Below are positions 43,950 to 53,954 of a stretch of DNA of 64,000 bases, one piece after another. Numbering within the stretch: the first letter of the stretch is position 1; every line of letters begins with the position of its first letter. The DNA is from Qipengyuania sp. HL-TH1 (GTDB taxonomy: Bacteria; Pseudomonadota; Alphaproteobacteria; Sphingomonadales; Sphingomonadaceae), in the NCBI RefSeq assembly GCF_036365825.1, contig NZ_CP142675.1, positions 558,001-622,000 of the forward strand, read 5' to 3'. A program made the position numbers and the translations under genes. The notes below the pieces were generated by a model. That model did no database searches. It had not been told where the DNA came from and was given only the letters and a program-made list of their open reading frames with translations.

Positions 43950-45122
43950 TCAGGGGCGAAGTTCCAGCAGCCGTCCGCCGTCGCCGTCTTCGAGCACCCA
44001 CAGCGCACCATCGGGTCCTTCGACGATCTGCCGGATACGGTTGTCCATATCATAGCGGGCGGTCTCGCGCGCCGTGTCGCCATCGGTTGCGACGCGCACG
44101 ATCGCTTCGGTCTTGAGGCCCGCGATCAGCAGATCGCCCGCCAGCCCGTCGAACAGGTCGCCGGTGTAGAAGATCATGTTTCCGGGCGCGATGACCGGCG
44201 TCCAGCTTACTGCGGGCTTGGCAAAGCCGTCATCCGCCGAATGGTCGGGAATGTCCGAGCCGTCGTAGTTCACCCCGTTCGACCGCACCGGCCAGCCGTA
44301 GTTCTGGCCGCGCCGGACGAGATTGAGTTCGTCACCGCCCTTGGGGCCGTGCTCGACTTCCCACAATTGCCCCTGCGCATCGAAATCGATGCCGAGGATG
44401 TTGCGATGACCCATCGACCAGATATCGGGCAGCGCCCCGCCGATCGCCCCATCGCCTGCGGGGCTGCCATCGAGGGTGAGCCGGACGATCTTGCCCAGAT
44501 GGCTCTGCTTGTCCTGCGCGGGGGTCTGTTTCTGGCGTTCGCCGCTGGCGACGAACAGGTGCTGCTCGTCGGGGCTCAGCACCAGGCGATGCGAATAATG
44601 ACCGCGTCCGGAAACCTTGGGGGTCTGCCGCCAGATGACCTCGAGGCCGTCGATGCGGCAGCTGTCCGATGCTGCGCAGACCAGTTCGCCGCGGCCCACG
44701 GCCGCGCCGCGCGTATCGCCTTCGCCGGCTTCCGCCCAGCTGAGATAGATCGCGCGGCGACCGATGGTGGAGGCGCTTTGCGACGGCAGGAAGGCGACAT
44801 CGCCAAGCCCGCCCTGGCCACCGTAATCGACTTCGGGCAGGCCGGTGACGGGGATGACCCGGTCGTTTGCCGTATCGACGATCTTCGCCGTGCCCGCCTT
44901 TTCGGTGACGAACAGCATCGCGGTACCCGGGACGAAGGCCGCCGCCCATGGTTCGGCGAAACTCCCGTGTTCGGTGGTTACGAAGCCGCCGTCCCATGCG
45001 CCGCCGGTCTCGCCCGAAGGCGATGCCTGCGTCGGCGGGCTATCCCCCGATCCGGTGGAGCCGCAGCTTGAAGCGAGCAGGAGGGGCGATAAAGTGGCGG
45101 CAAGGATTGAGGTCTTTTTCAT
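43950..45122 (-). CDS. PQQ-dependent aldose sugar dehydrogenase-type lipoprotein
   Basis: The 390-residue product has a lipoprotein signal (LSPLLLASSC, Cys 20) and a six-bladed beta-propeller of the soluble glucose dehydrogenase/YliI type: GLPEVDYGGQGGLGDVAFLP, GHYSHRLVLSPDEQHLFVA, SMGHRNILGIDFDAQGQLWE, VEHGPKGGDELNLVRRGQNY and GWP. It oxidises aldoses in the periplasm if PQQ is supplied; PQQ genes are not in this window. Its start codon shares CATG with the start of rnhB on the opposite strand. Confidence 0.88.
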   Translation of the reverse strand: MKKTSILAATLSPLLLASSCGSTGSGDSPPTQASPSGETGGAWDGGFVTTEHGSFAEPWAAAFVPGTAMLFVTEKAGTAKIVDTANDRVIPVTGLPEVDYGGQGGLGDVAFLPSQSASTIGRRAIYLSWAEAGEGDTRGAAVGRGELVCAASDSCRIDGLEVIWRQTPKVSGRGHYSHRLVLSPDEQHLFVASGERQKQTPAQDKQSHLGKIVRLTLDGSPAGDGAIGGALPDIWSMGHRNILGIDFDAQGQLWEVEHGPKGGDELNLVRRGQNYGWPVRSNGVNYDGSDIPDHSADDGFAKPAVSWTPVIAPGNMIFYTGDLFDGLAGDLLIAGLKTEAIVRVATDGDTARETARYDMDNRIRQIVEGPDGALWVLEDGDGGRLLELRP

Positions 45123-45762
45123 GTTCAGTGCAACTCCCGAACGAGGGCTTGGTGCCGCGCCATTGGTGATCGGCGTCGACGAGGCGGGGCGCGGGCCCCT
45201 GGCCGGTCCGGTTGTCGCAGCCGCGGTGGTGCTATGCAAGCCATGCCCCGGCGGGCTCGACGATTCCAAGCGGCTTTCGCCCAAGAAACGCGCGGCGCTC
45301 GAGCCGCAGATCATGGCGCGCTGTGCGTGGGGCCTGGCGGTGGTGGAGCCGGCGGAGATCGACCGGCTCAATATCTTCCACGCGACCATGCTGGCGATGA
45401 CCGTTGCGGTGTCGCGGCTGGTCGCGGCGCTGGGGTGCGAACCCGAAGCGGTGCTGATCGACGGGAACATGACCCCGCACGGGCGACATCCCGAGTGGCG
45501 CTGGGCGCAGGCCCGGCCGATCGTCGGCGGTGACGGCAAGGAACGGTGTATTGGCGCGGCCTCGATCCTCGCCAAGGAACATCGCGATGCGCTGATGCGC
45601 GCTGCAGCCGCGCGGCACCCGCATTACGGGTGGGAACGCAATGCCGGCTATGGCACCGCCGAACATGTCGAGGCGCTGCGCGTGCATGGGCCCACGCCCT
45701 TGCACAGGCGCAGTTTTGCGCCCGTGGCGCAGGCGGATCTGTTTACGAGTAGGGTGGCGTAG
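45121..45762 (+). CDS. rnhB: Ribonuclease HII
   Basis: RNase HII removes ribonucleotides from RNA-DNA hybrids. The 213-residue product has VIGVDEAGRGPLAGPVVAAA near residue 16 (catalytic Asp and Glu), DDSKRLSPKKRAALEP near 43, AVLIDGNMTP near 110 with an active-site Asp, and CIGAASILAKEHRDALMR near 140 with the fourth acid region. It ends at LFTSRVA. GAGG lies upstream of ATG 45121. It overlaps the next gene on the minus strand by 20 bases at its 3' end. Confidence 0.94.
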   Translation: MFSATPERGLGAAPLVIGVDEAGRGPLAGPVVAAAVVLCKPCPGGLDDSKRLSPKKRAALEPQIMARCAWGLAVVEPAEIDRLNIFHATMLAMTVAVSRLVAALGCEPEAVLIDGNMTPHGRHPEWRWAQARPIVGGDGKERCIGAASILAKEHRDALMRAAAARHPHYGWERNAGYGTAEHVEALRVHGPTPLHRRSFAPVAQADLFTSRVA

Positions 45763-45997
45763 GGACGCCGACTTCGCGCTCGGCGAGATCGCGGGCTTCG
45801 GCCTCGCGCGCTTCGGCCTTGGCGGTTTCGATCTTCTTGCGCTGCCGCGCTACGGCGCGGGCCTGATCGGCTAGCGCCTGCCAGGTCGCTTCGGACCGCA
45901 AGGCGCGATCGCGGACATTATCCAGCGTCGCCGCCTTGGCCTCCGCTGCGGATTCGGCAGCACGGGTTGAATAGAATTCGTAGGTCGGATTCGCCAT
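45743..45997 (-). CDS. Small helical protein of unknown function
   Basis: An 84-residue protein starting MANPTYEFYSTRAAESAAEA. It is Ala/Glu/Arg-rich and probably one long coiled helix (DNVRDRALRSEATWQALADQ, ARAVARQRKKIETAKAEAR). No family is recognised. Its 3' end overlaps the rnhB 3' end by 20 bases on the opposite strand. Confidence 0.6.
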   Translation of the reverse strand: MANPTYEFYSTRAAESAAEAKAATLDNVRDRALRSEATWQALADQARAVARQRKKIETAKAEAREAEARDLAEREVGVPTPPYS

Positions 45998-46030
45998 CGA
46001 TCATCTCCGTTGCTGCAGAAGGGATGGGCT

Positions 46031-46062
46031 GCGCGGCGTCATCCGTGGGGACGACGCCGCGC
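46031..46062. terminator. Hairpin after the cold shock gene
   Basis: GCGCGGCGTC and GACGCCGCGC form a perfect 10-bp stem with a 12-base loop, starting 12 bases after the cold shock gene stop. No T-run follows on either strand, so termination strength is uncertain. Confidence 0.5.
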
Positions 46063-46074
46063 GGCCGCGTGAGA

Positions 46075-46287
46075 TCAATCGGCAGCCGAGAGGTTCACGG
46101 CGCTTGCCTTGCCATTACGGCCGGTTTCGACTTCGTAATTGAGGCGCTGTTCCTTATCGAGCGACTGCATGCCGGCGGCCTGCACTGCGCTGATGTGGAC
46201 GAAGCTGTCGTCCGAACCGTCGTCGGGCTGGATGAAGCCATAGCCCTTGTCGGTGTTGAAGAATTTTACGGTTCCGGTCTTGCTCAT
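46075..46287 (-). CDS. Cold shock protein
   Basis: The 70-residue product is a single cold shock domain: TGTVKFFNTDKGYGFIQPDD with the RNP1 motif KGYGFI, and DSFVHISAV (RNP2). It binds single-stranded RNA and DNA and melts RNA structure. ATG 46287 is preceded by GAAAGGAACC. The gene is followed upstream by over 200 bp without a gene, typical of a long structured cold-shock leader, but no specific cold box was identified. Confidence 0.94.
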   Translation of the reverse strand: MSKTGTVKFFNTDKGYGFIQPDDGSDDSFVHISAVQAAGMQSLDKEQRLNYEVETGRNGKASAVNLSAAD

Positions 46288-46492
46288 GATGGTTCCTTTC
46301 GAGAACGCGAGAGGTTGCCGCGCCACAACATGTGGAGCGGTCGTGCTTAAAATCGTCCAATGAAAGGAAGTCGTCGTCTGGTTTGCGCCGGGGCTACTGA
46401 AAGCAAGCGGCGGTCGTCAAAACCCGAAGTCCGTCGCATAATTCGACGTCAGCAATTATGCACTAGCACGGGCGCCTGCCGATACCAAACGC

Positions 46493-46687
46493 TTATTTGT
46501 GCGTCTGGTCGCTGCCGGTGGCTCCGGCGGTCGGTTGACCTTGTTCGATCAGCGCATGCCATTCGGCGATCTGGCGGTCGATTTCCGGATCGCTGCCAAC
46601 CCAGGGCAAGGCATCGTTGGCGGGGGCGGGGTCCTGTGTGCGACGCGAGACGCGGAACAGGTTCGACAGGCGGTCGGCGAGTTTCAT
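46493..46687 (-). CDS. Small protein of unknown function
   Basis: A 64-residue protein starting MKLADRLSNLFRVSRRTQDP. The N-terminus is a basic amphipathic helix; the middle has WVGSDPEIDRQIAEWHALIE, and the tail is polar. AAGGAG stands seven bases before the ATG, a strong ribosome site. It faces ccrM across about 370 bp with many GANTC sites, so its expression may be linked to methylation state. No family is recognised. Confidence 0.65.
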   Translation of the reverse strand: MKLADRLSNLFRVSRRTQDPAPANDALPWVGSDPEIDRQIAEWHALIEQGQPTAGATGSDQTHK

Positions 46688-46852
46688 GGGCAGGCTCCTT
46701 GCGGATAGCACAACAACCCGGCCCGAGTGGCGGGGGCTGTAGCTAGAAGGCGGAAAGGAGGCGGGTGCCCTTTGCCAGGGGACCCCCAGACCCGTCGTTC
46801 GCGACCGGTAGCAGCAGCGCTTGTACCACAGCGCAGGCGGATCGCCTAAGAA

Positions 46853-46934
46853 ATGCTGCGAAGGCCGCGCGATAGAGTCCTCGCGGCCACACCGCAGCAT
46901 CTTGAGTCCGCAGATTCGCGGGGGACTCAAGATG
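46853..46934. promoter_or_regulatory. GANTC-rich overlapping hairpins upstream of ccrM
   Basis: Hairpin 1 (46853-46900): ATGCTGCG pairs with CGCAGCAT, and inside it GGCCGCG pairs with CGCGGCC. Hairpin 2 (46898-46934): CATCTTGAGTCC pairs with GGACTCAAGATG. They share bases 46898-46900, so both cannot form fully at once. GANTC sites lie at 46875, 46904, 46913 and 46924, with two more at 47011 and 47022 and one in the coding start (47084). The rest of the 370-bp gap holds no gene I can support. Confidence 0.6.
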
Positions 46935-47039
46935 TTGTAGCGGACACCTTCTGTTCTCTCTGCGCATTCCGCCGCACCTCGCAGCGCGCGGAATATTGGT
47001 GCTTGACCGCGACTCCGTTTGGACTCACCCTGTGGATAA

Positions 47040-48200
<1,161 letters not shown>

Positions 48201-48235
48201 TCCTCTTGCGCGGCCTCGCCGGATAGCGCGCGCAT

Positions 48236-48264
48236 CCCCCCGGGCCGCCTGGCAGGCCGGGGGG
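48236..48264. terminator. Hairpin between convergent ccrM and hydrolase genes
   Basis: CCCCCCGGGCC and GGCCGGGGGG pair with one bulge around GCCTGGCA-type loop bases. It is symmetrical in position between two converging genes, but lacks a T-run. Confidence 0.5.
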
Positions 48265-48274
48265 CGCGACGCCT

Positions 48275-49110
48275 CTAGCCAGTGATGAATTCCAGTATGT
48301 CCGCGTTGAGCTGGTCGGCATTCACCGTCAGCATACCATGCGACAGGCCGGGGTAGGTCTTGAGCGTGCCGTTCGCGAGCAGGTCGATCGCCTTGTGCGC
48401 CGAGGCGGCGATCGGCACGATCTGGTCGTCTTCGCCATGCAGCACCAGCGTGGGCACGGCGATCGCCTGCAGGTCCCCGGTCTGGTCGGTTTCGGAGAAT
48501 GCCTCGATCCCGTCGTAATGCGCCTTCGCGCCGCCCATCATGCCCTGGCGCCACCAGTTCTGGATGACGCCTTCCATCGTTTCGGTATCCTCGCGGTTGA
48601 AGCCGTAGAACGGGCCTGCGGGAACGTCGCGGAAGAACTGCGCGCGATTGCCCGCCAGCGCGGCGCGGAAACCGTCGAACACCTCGCGCGGCGTGCCTTC
48701 CGGATTGTCGTCGGTTTTCAGCATCAGCGGCGGGACCGCGGCGACGAGCACCGCTTTGGCCACGCGCCCCTCGGGCTCGCCATGGCGCGCGACGTAGCGC
48801 GCCACTTCGCCGCCGCCGGTCGAATGGCCGATATGACCGCATTGCGCAGGTTGAGCGCGGCCGCCACGGCTGCGGCATCCGCGGCATAATGGTCCATGTC
48901 GTGACCGTGATCGACCTGCGCCGAGCGGCCATGCCCGCGGCGGTCATGCGCGACGACGCGGAAGCCATGCGACAGGAAGAACAGCATCTGCGCGTCCCAG
49001 TCGTCGGAACTGAGCGGCCAGCCGTGATGGAACACGATCGGCTGCGCCTCCTTGGGGCCCCAATCCTTGTAGAAGATTTCGACATTGTCCTGAGTGGTGA
49101 CAAACGGCAT
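48275..49110 (-). pseudogene. Alpha/beta hydrolase (chloroperoxidase-like), broken by a one-base deletion
   Basis: The 5' part reads MPFVTTQDNVEIFYKDWGPK, FHHGWPLSSDDWDAQMLFFL and AHDRRGHGRSAQVDHG, as in non-haem chloroperoxidases. At about 48831-48838 the frame is lost. In the other frame it continues HSTGGGEVARYVARHGE (here only from ARYVARHGE in frame) to the His in LSHGMLTVNADQLN. Adding one base (GTC-CAT instead of GTCAT) restores the nucleophile region IGHSTGGGE and a 278-residue protein. It is otherwise intact, so the indel is recent or an error. Confidence 0.8.
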
Positions 49111-49285
49111 TTCCGGTCTCCTTTGCGTGTGGGAGGGTGAAATACGGCAAGCATGGGTGGCGAACGGCCGCTGTCGGCCCGAGTCGCAGGAGGCAGGATA
49201 CGCCTGTCGGGTGTCGTTTCCGCGGCTAATTGTCGGCGCGCGCAGTAATTACGAATGCACAGCACCAAGCAGCGCGTGAAACGGA
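49111..49285. other. Spacer upstream of the hydrolase gene
   Basis: This stretch holds the promoter and leader of the leftward hydrolase gene; a CAAAGGAGA-type ribosome site lies just before its ATG. No other gene or clear motif is visible up to the ccrM-like remnant at 49286. Confidence 0.4.
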
Positions 49286-49371
49286 TATGGCTGGGCCTTC
49301 TGGCACTTCGCACAGGACGTCGTAATCAAACCCATCGGCGCCGCGCGCGCCAGCTCAACTTGCGGTGGTGA
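49286..49371 (+). pseudogene. Decayed duplicate of the ccrM 3' end
   Basis: This stretch aligns with the end of ccrM (48107-48193): GGCTGG.CCTTCTGGCACTT matches with one change, and ATCAA.CC.ATCG.CGCCGC continues, with small indels near the end. In translation GWAFWHFAQDVVIKPIGAAR corresponds to Ccr[21 protein letters not shown]. No upstream part of the gene is present and the frame is lost afterwards. It is a remnant of a duplication or recombination event. Confidence 0.8.
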
Positions 49372-49495
49372 AATGGCAGGCCCAACGCGAGTTGCATGTC
49401 CCCGCTCGGCAGAGGCCCATGCCGGTGGCCGAACGCCATGGGGCCGCTAGCCTGCAAGAGGGGGCATCCGGGCCTTGAAGCAGGGTTTCTGGCTT
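49372..49495. other. Spacer next to the LysR gene
   Basis: This is non-coding sequence between the ccrM remnant and the LysR stop. Base usage is similar to neighbours. I see no gene, terminator or repeat that I can support. Confidence 0.4.
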
Positions 49496-50404
49496 TTAGT
49501 TCTGTTTTGCCGCGCGTGCGAGTTCGCGGGCGAGATCAACAAAGACCTTAACCGCCGCGGGTGGGTTGCGACGACTAGGATAATAGAGGCACAGGGGCGC
49601 AAGCGCGGGGGTCCAGTTTTCCAAAACCTGCACCATCCTCCCCGCATCGATGTCGGACCGGACATCCGATTCCATAAAGAACCCGAAGCCAACATTCTCG
49701 AGGACGGCCATGCGAGCCAAGCTTGCCTCATCGAGGATGATCGGACCTCGGACATCGACTTGCGTTGGCTGGCCCTGGGATTCGAAATGCCAGCGGTACA
49801 TTGCTCCGTTCGGAAGGCGTATGCGGATACATGCATGAGAGAGTAGGTCTGCCGGTACTTGCGGGCGTTCTCGCCCAGCCAGATATGCTGGGGAAGCCAC
49901 CACGACGTACCGCCTGGCTGGAGTGATCGGAATGGCGATCATGTCTGACGGAACCAGGTCCCGGCTCCTTACACCGAAGTCGAAGCCGGCTGCGACGATG
50001 TCGGTAAGATTGCCCTCCGTGACCAGATCGATATAGACCTCGGGAAAGCGTCTCAGGAACTCCAAGACGAGTGGTGCCATGATCTCGCGAGCGGCAGTGG
50101 GGAAAGTGTTGATCCGCAATGTCCCGGAAGGTGTGTCCTGCTGCGATCGGACGGTGTCGAGTGCTTGATGGACGTCCCGTAAGGCGGGGGTGACCTGATC
50201 GACAAACCGGCGGCCTGCTTCGGTCAAAGCAACGCTACGGGTCGTACGATTGAACAAGCGAACACCCAACTGGCTCTCCAGCTTGGCGATTGCGCTGCTC
50301 AATGCGCTAGTCGAGATACCCAGATCGACCGCTGCTGCGCGAAACGATGCTTTGCGACCAATCGCAAGGACGGCTTCGAAATCGCTCAAGCTGTAGCCGC
50401 TCAT
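49496..50404 (-). CDS. LysR-family transcriptional regulator
   Basis: The 302-residue product has the LysR DNA-binding helix-turn-helix ([60 protein letters not shown]) and the effector domain ([40 protein letters not shown] stretch, [20 protein letters not shown]). It is divergent from the SnoaL/SDR pair and probably controls it. Codon usage is less GC-biased than in the surrounding genes. ATG 50404 gives [13 protein letters not shown]. Confidence 0.92.
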   Translation of the reverse strand: MSGYSLSDFEAVLAIGRKASFRAAAVDLGISTSALSSAIAKLESQLGVRLFNRTTRSVALTEAGRRFVDQVTPALRDVHQALDTVRSQQDTPSGTLRINTFPTAAREIMAPLVLEFLRRFPEVYIDLVTEGNLTDIVAAGFDFGVRSRDLVPSDMIAIPITPARRYVVVASPAYLAGRERPQVPADLLSHACIRIRLPNGAMYRWHFESQGQPTQVDVRGPIILDEASLARMAVLENVGFGFFMESDVRSDIDAGRMVQVLENWTPALAPLCLYYPSRRNPPAAVKVFVDLARELARAAKQN

Positions 50405-50414
50405 TGTCCTCAAA

Positions 50415-50435
50415 ATCCAGATGGCTCATCCAGAT
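50415..50435. promoter_or_regulatory. Direct repeat in the LysR-SnoaL intergenic region
   Basis: ATCCAGAT occurs twice (50415-50422 and 50428-50435), five bases apart, just upstream of the LysR ATG on the minus strand, with AATCTGGAG near the SnoaL start. It is a candidate regulator-binding site. LysR proteins usually prefer T-N11-A inverted sites, so this is tentative. Confidence 0.35.
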
Positions 50436-50532
50436 TTATCTCAATTATCGGGATGCAGGTAAAGGCCTATTCGGATGGTGCCGAACAGGCCGGTGCTCTT
50501 CGCCGAACACCAAACCAATCTGGAGAATGATA

Positions 50533-50862
50533 ATGCCTATTCATTTGCCTGACGTGGTCCGCGAGTATTTCGAGGCCGACAAGTCTTCAAATCCCGATGC
50601 GATCGCCCAATGCTTCGCCGAAGACGCGGTCGTGATCGACGAAGGGAATACCTACACGGGACGCGAAGCCATCCGCCAGTGGATGGCGAATGCCTCCACT
50701 CAATATACCTACACCGTCAAGCCGATCGCCATCGCTCCCGAGCACGGTCGGATTGTCGTGACAGGACATCTGGCGGGCAATTTCCCCGGTAGCCCGGTCG
50801 ATCTGCGTTACATCTTCACCTTCGCAGACGACAAGATCGCCCGGCTTGAGATCGTGCCATGA
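50533..50862 (+). CDS. SnoaL-like / nuclear transport factor 2-fold protein
   Basis: The 109-residue product has the SnoaL-like cone fold pattern: [60 protein letters not shown] and [24 protein letters not shown] sits seven bases before ATG 50533. Its TGA overlaps the SDR ATG. This family includes ketosteroid isomerase-like enzymes; the pairing with an SDR suggests a shared small substrate. Confidence 0.88.
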   Translation: MPIHLPDVVREYFEADKSSNPDAIAQCFAEDAVVIDEGNTYTGREAIRQWMANASTQYTYTVKPIAIAPEHGRIVVTGHLAGNFPGSPVDLRYIFTFADDKIARLEIVP

Positions 50863-51638
50863 GCGACTTCCTCTCGCTCTGCGGCAAGCGGGCGCTCGTC
50901 ACGTCGGGGACCCGCGGAGCAGGTGCCGCGACCGTCGCACTTCTAACCGAACTCGGCGCCCGCGTCCTGACTACAGCGAGGAGCAAGCCAGAGGACATGA
51001 AGACGGCGAATTTCGTGGCGGCCGATCTCACGTCTCCGGATGGATGCGCTCGCGTGGCGCGCGCCGTATTCGATCGCCTTGGCGGGGTTGATATCGTTGT
51101 GCACATGCTCGGCGGTTCTTCTGCACCGGCCGGTGGGTATCAAGCGCTCACCGAGGAAGAATGGTCCCGAGAACTCGACCTCAACTTGATGCCCGCAGTT
51201 CGCCTCGACCGGGCATTGCTTCCTTCGATGACGACGCGAGGATCCGGCGTCGTAATCCACGTCACGTCGATCCAGAACGAGCTGCCATTGCCCGAGGCTA
51301 CAACCGCCTACGCTGCAGCCAAGGCCGCTCTATCGACCTATAGCAAGGCGCTTTCGAAGGAGGTTTCACCCAAGGGCGTTCGCGTTGTTCGCGTCTCGCC
51401 CGGCTGGATCGCGACAGAAAGCTCAATCGCTCTCGCAGCACGCCTCGCAGCTGATCATGGCGTAAGCGTAGAGCAGGGAAAGCAGCTGATCATGGACTCG
51501 CTTGGGGGTGTGCCGATCGGTCGCCCATCCGAACCCGGGGAGATCGCAAATCTGGTTGCTTTTCTTGCTTCCGATCGAGCGGCGACGATCACTGGATCCG
51601 AGTATGTCATCGATGGTGGGACAATCCCTACCGTATGA
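50859..51638 (+). CDS. Short-chain dehydrogenase/reductase
   Basis: The 259-residue product is a classical SDR. The coenzyme loop [15 protein letters not shown] lies near residue 15, AADLTSPD near 54, the catalytic Ser in [10 protein letters not shown] near 140, and the YAAAKAAL motif with Tyr and Lys near 155, then [10 protein letters not shown]. The C-terminal [10 protein letters not shown] is typical. It is the second gene of a SnoaL-SDR pair and is less GC-rich than the core genes. Confidence 0.9.
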   Translation: MSDFLSLCGKRALVTSGTRGAGAATVALLTELGARVLTTARSKPEDMKTANFVAADLTSPDGCARVARAVFDRLGGVDIVVHMLGGSSAPAGGYQALTEEEWSRELDLNLMPAVRLDRALLPSMTTRGSGVVIHVTSIQNELPLPEATTAYAAAKAALSTYSKALSKEVSPKGVRVVRVSPGWIATESSIALAARLAADHGVSVEQGKQLIMDSLGGVPIGRPSEPGEIANLVAFLASDRAATITGSEYVIDGGTIPTV

Positions 51639-52028
51639 TCGCGATGGCTACACGGCTGCCAAGAAACGGAAGCGTTCGAGCGCGCATCCAGTGGCTGGCC
51701 GTGTTCGGAAAGTCGGTTTAGGTATTCGGGTGGCTTCACAAACGATACGGAAGTCGTCGCGCCAACCCTCATATTGCCTGCTCTCCCGCAAATGAAGCGC
51801 CCGCTTCATGCAGGAACTGCGCTCCGTACCGGGGCAGGGGAGTAGCAAACCGCCATAGGGTGACTGTCCTACAGTGCATTCGCGCGCTAACACTCAGCGC
51901 ATGATCCAGCGCTTCATAGCTTCTGCCCCGCTCCGCTTCGCACAGCAAAACCCCTCTGCGGCTTTTTTCGCATTGGACCGTGTAACACCCGGTCCATGTC
52001 GCGGTGCTTGCTCTGGGGAAGTCCAACA
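51639..52028. other. Non-coding gap between the SDR gene and folP
   Basis: This 390-bp stretch has no gene I can support. Short open frames on both strands have no family signature or ribosome site. It contains CCCCTCTGCGGCTTTTTTCG near 51953-51972, a weak terminator-like run, and the folP leader. It forms the right margin of the LysR/SnoaL/SDR cassette. Confidence 0.5.
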
Positions 52029-53144
52029 ATGAGCGGGCAGGTCTATATCCGCCCGATCGGGCTCGTTCCGGGCCCGCAGTCCGAACATGGCAATGCCATC
52101 CGGCTGGCGGGAACCATGGTCTATGCGAGCCGCTTTGCGGTGATCCTGCGCCGAGATGGCGAAGTGGTCGAGCGCTGGCTTGCCGCGCCTGACACCATGG
52201 CCGAAGCGCTCGGCCGCCTGCCCGACGAGCTTGGCGCCGAGGGCGAGGCGCAATGGGCCAATCTCACGCTCGCGCACCCCGCGCTCGAGCTGGGCGCGCG
52301 CACGGTCCGTCTCGACCAGCCGCAGGTGATGGGCATTCTCAACGTCACGCCCGACAGCTTCAGCGACGGCGGGCGCTTCCTCGACGATGCCGAGGCAGGC
52401 CGGGACCACGCCGCCGCCATGGTCGAAGCGGGGGCAGCGATCATCGATGTGGGCGGCGAAAGCACGCGCCCGGGCGCCAAGCCGCTGTGGGAAGGCGACG
52501 AGATCAAGCGCGTCGTTCCCGCGATCGAGGCCTGCGCCGGCATGGGCGCGGCGGTCAGCGTGGACACGCGCAAGGCGGCAGTAATGGAAGCCGCGCTGGA
52601 AGCGGGCGCGCATCTGGTCAACGACGTCTCGGGCCTCGCGCATGATCCGCGCAGCGCCGAAGTGGTCGCACGCGCCGGTTGTCCGGTGGTGCTGATGCAT
52701 GCGCCCGGCGCGGCGGGCGAGGACCTGCATGCGGGCGGCGACTATGCCAGCGCGGTGTTCGACGTGTTCGACGCGCTGCGCGCGCGGCGCGATGCGGCGC
52801 TCGAAGCGGGGATAGCGGCGCAGCACATCCTGCTCGATCCGGGTATCGGCTTCGGCAAGAGCCTGGCGGAAAACCTCGCGCTGATGAACGCGCTGCCGCT
52901 GTTCCACGCGCTGGGTCATCCGCTGCTGCTGGGGGCCAGCCGTAAGCGCATGATCGGCGCGCTGTCGAAGGAAGCGCCGGTCGAGCAGCGGCTGGGCGGC
53001 AGCGTGGCGCTGGCGCTCGAGGGGATGCGCGCGGGCGTGCAATTGGTGCGTGTCCACGATGTCGCCGAGACGGTGCAGGCGCGCAATGTCTGGCGCGGCC
53101 TGCGCGATGCCGCGCTGACCGACTTCGCCGACCTGCCCGCCTAG
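52029..53144 (+). CDS. folP: Dihydropteroate synthase
   Basis: FolP condenses p-aminobenzoate with the pterin pyrophosphate in folate synthesis and is the sulfonamide target. The 371-residue product carries an N-terminal extension of about 95 residues, then VMGILNVTPDSFSDGGRFLD near 98, DVGGESTRPGAKPLWEGDE near 139, VSVDTRKAAVMEAALEAGAH, NDVSG, HILLDPGIGFGKSLAENLAL and LLLGASRKRMIGALS. ATG 52029 is preceded by GGGGAAG. The extension is common in alphaproteobacteria. Confidence 0.95.
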   Translation: MSGQVYIRPIGLVPGPQSEHGNAIRLAGTMVYASRFAVILRRDGEVVERWLAAPDTMAEALGRLPDELGAEGEAQWANLTLAHPALELGARTVRLDQPQVMGILNVTPDSFSDGGRFLDDAEAGRDHAAAMVEAGAAIIDVGGESTRPGAKPLWEGDEIKRVVPAIEACAGMGAAVSVDTRKAAVMEAALEAGAHLVNDVSGLAHDPRSAEVVARAGCPVVLMHAPGAAGEDLHAGGDYASAVFDVFDALRARRDAALEAGIAAQHILLDPGIGFGKSLAENLALMNALPLFHALGHPLLLGASRKRMIGALSKEAPVEQRLGGSVALALEGMRAGVQLVRVHDVAETVQARNVWRGLRDAALTDFADLPA

Positions 53145-53152
53145 CTGCGAGC

Positions 53153-53935
53153 CTAGCTTCCGGGCGAAGCGGCGCTGCCCGCCAGCAGCCCGCCGTCGAG
53201 CGTGAGTTCGGCGCCGGTCATATAGCCGCTGTCGGCGCTGGCGAGGTAGACGCAGGCCGCGGCGACCTCTTCGGCCGTGCCAAAGCGCTTCAGCGGCGTA
53301 TCGGCGACCAGCGCGGCCATCTTCGCGTCGCGGTCGGGCCCGTCGCCCAGCATCGGCTCCCAGATGTCGGTGAGGATCGCGGCGGGGTGGACCGAGTTGC
53401 AGCGGATCGCCCAGCCTTGCTGCGCGGCGTAGAGCGCGACCGACTTGCTGTGGTTGCGCATCGCCGCCTTGCTCGCGGCATAGGCCGCCGCGCCGGGAAT
53501 GCCGACGAGGCCCGAGCGCGAGGACATGTTGATGATCGAGCCGGTACCCTTGGCCTTCATCGCGCGCAGGGCGTAGCGGCAACCGAGGAAGCAGCCGTCG
53601 GTATTGACGCTGTGCACGCGGTGCCATTCGGCAAGGCTGGCGTTCTCGGGATCGTGCGGGGCGGGGCCGTCCTCGAACCCGGTGATGCCGGCGTTGTTGA
53701 CCAGCACGTCGATCGCGGGGAAGGCCGCGGCCAGCGCGTCCCATTCGGTCTCGCTGGCGACGTCGAGGCGGTGGAAGCTGCAGCCGAGCTCGGCGGCGGC
53801 TTTCCTACCTTCGTCTTCGTCGATATCGGTGAGCACGACGCGCGCGCCTTCGGCCAGATAAGCGGCGCATATCGCCTTGCCGATGCCGCGTGCGCCGCCG
53901 GTAACCACGCACAGCATGTCGTCGAGCTTGCCCAT
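53153..53935 (-). CDS. Short-chain dehydrogenase/reductase
   Basis: The 260-residue classical SDR has [20 protein letters not shown] near residue 10, [14 protein letters not shown] near 77, the Ser in [12 protein letters not shown] near 137, [12 protein letters not shown] near 152, and [15 protein letters not shown] at the end. It uses NAD(H) or NADP(H); the substrate is unknown. It converges with folP eight bases away. Confidence 0.9.
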   Translation of the reverse strand: MGKLDDMLCVVTGGARGIGKAICAAYLAEGARVVLTDIDEDEGRKAAAELGCSFHRLDVASETEWDALAAAFPAIDVLVNNAGITGFEDGPAPHDPENASLAEWHRVHSVNTDGCFLGCRYALRAMKAKGTGSIINMSSRSGLVGIPGAAAYAASKAAMRNHSKSVALYAAQQGWAIRCNSVHPAAILTDIWEPMLGDGPDRDAKMAALVADTPLKRFGTAEEVAAACVYLASADSGYMTGAELTLDGGLLAGSAASPGS

Positions 53936-53954
53936 GGCGACAGGGCTAGGCCGC

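Noticed and set aside
46360..46492. A small RNA gene upstream of the cold shock gene
   Set aside because: The stretch has no clear promoter-terminator pair; it is best taken as the leader of the cold shock gene.
46853..46934. The ccrM-upstream hairpins as a plain intrinsic terminator
   Set aside because: No T-run follows on either strand, and the stems carry GANTC sites, so a regulatory role is more likely than simple termination.
49286..49371. The ccrM-like stretch as part of a functional gene
   Set aside because: It lacks the upstream catalytic domain and loses frame after about 25 codons.
51648..51893. An 81-codon frame on the minus strand after the SDR gene
   Set aside because: No ribosome site, no recognisable family, unusual residue content; treated as non-coding.
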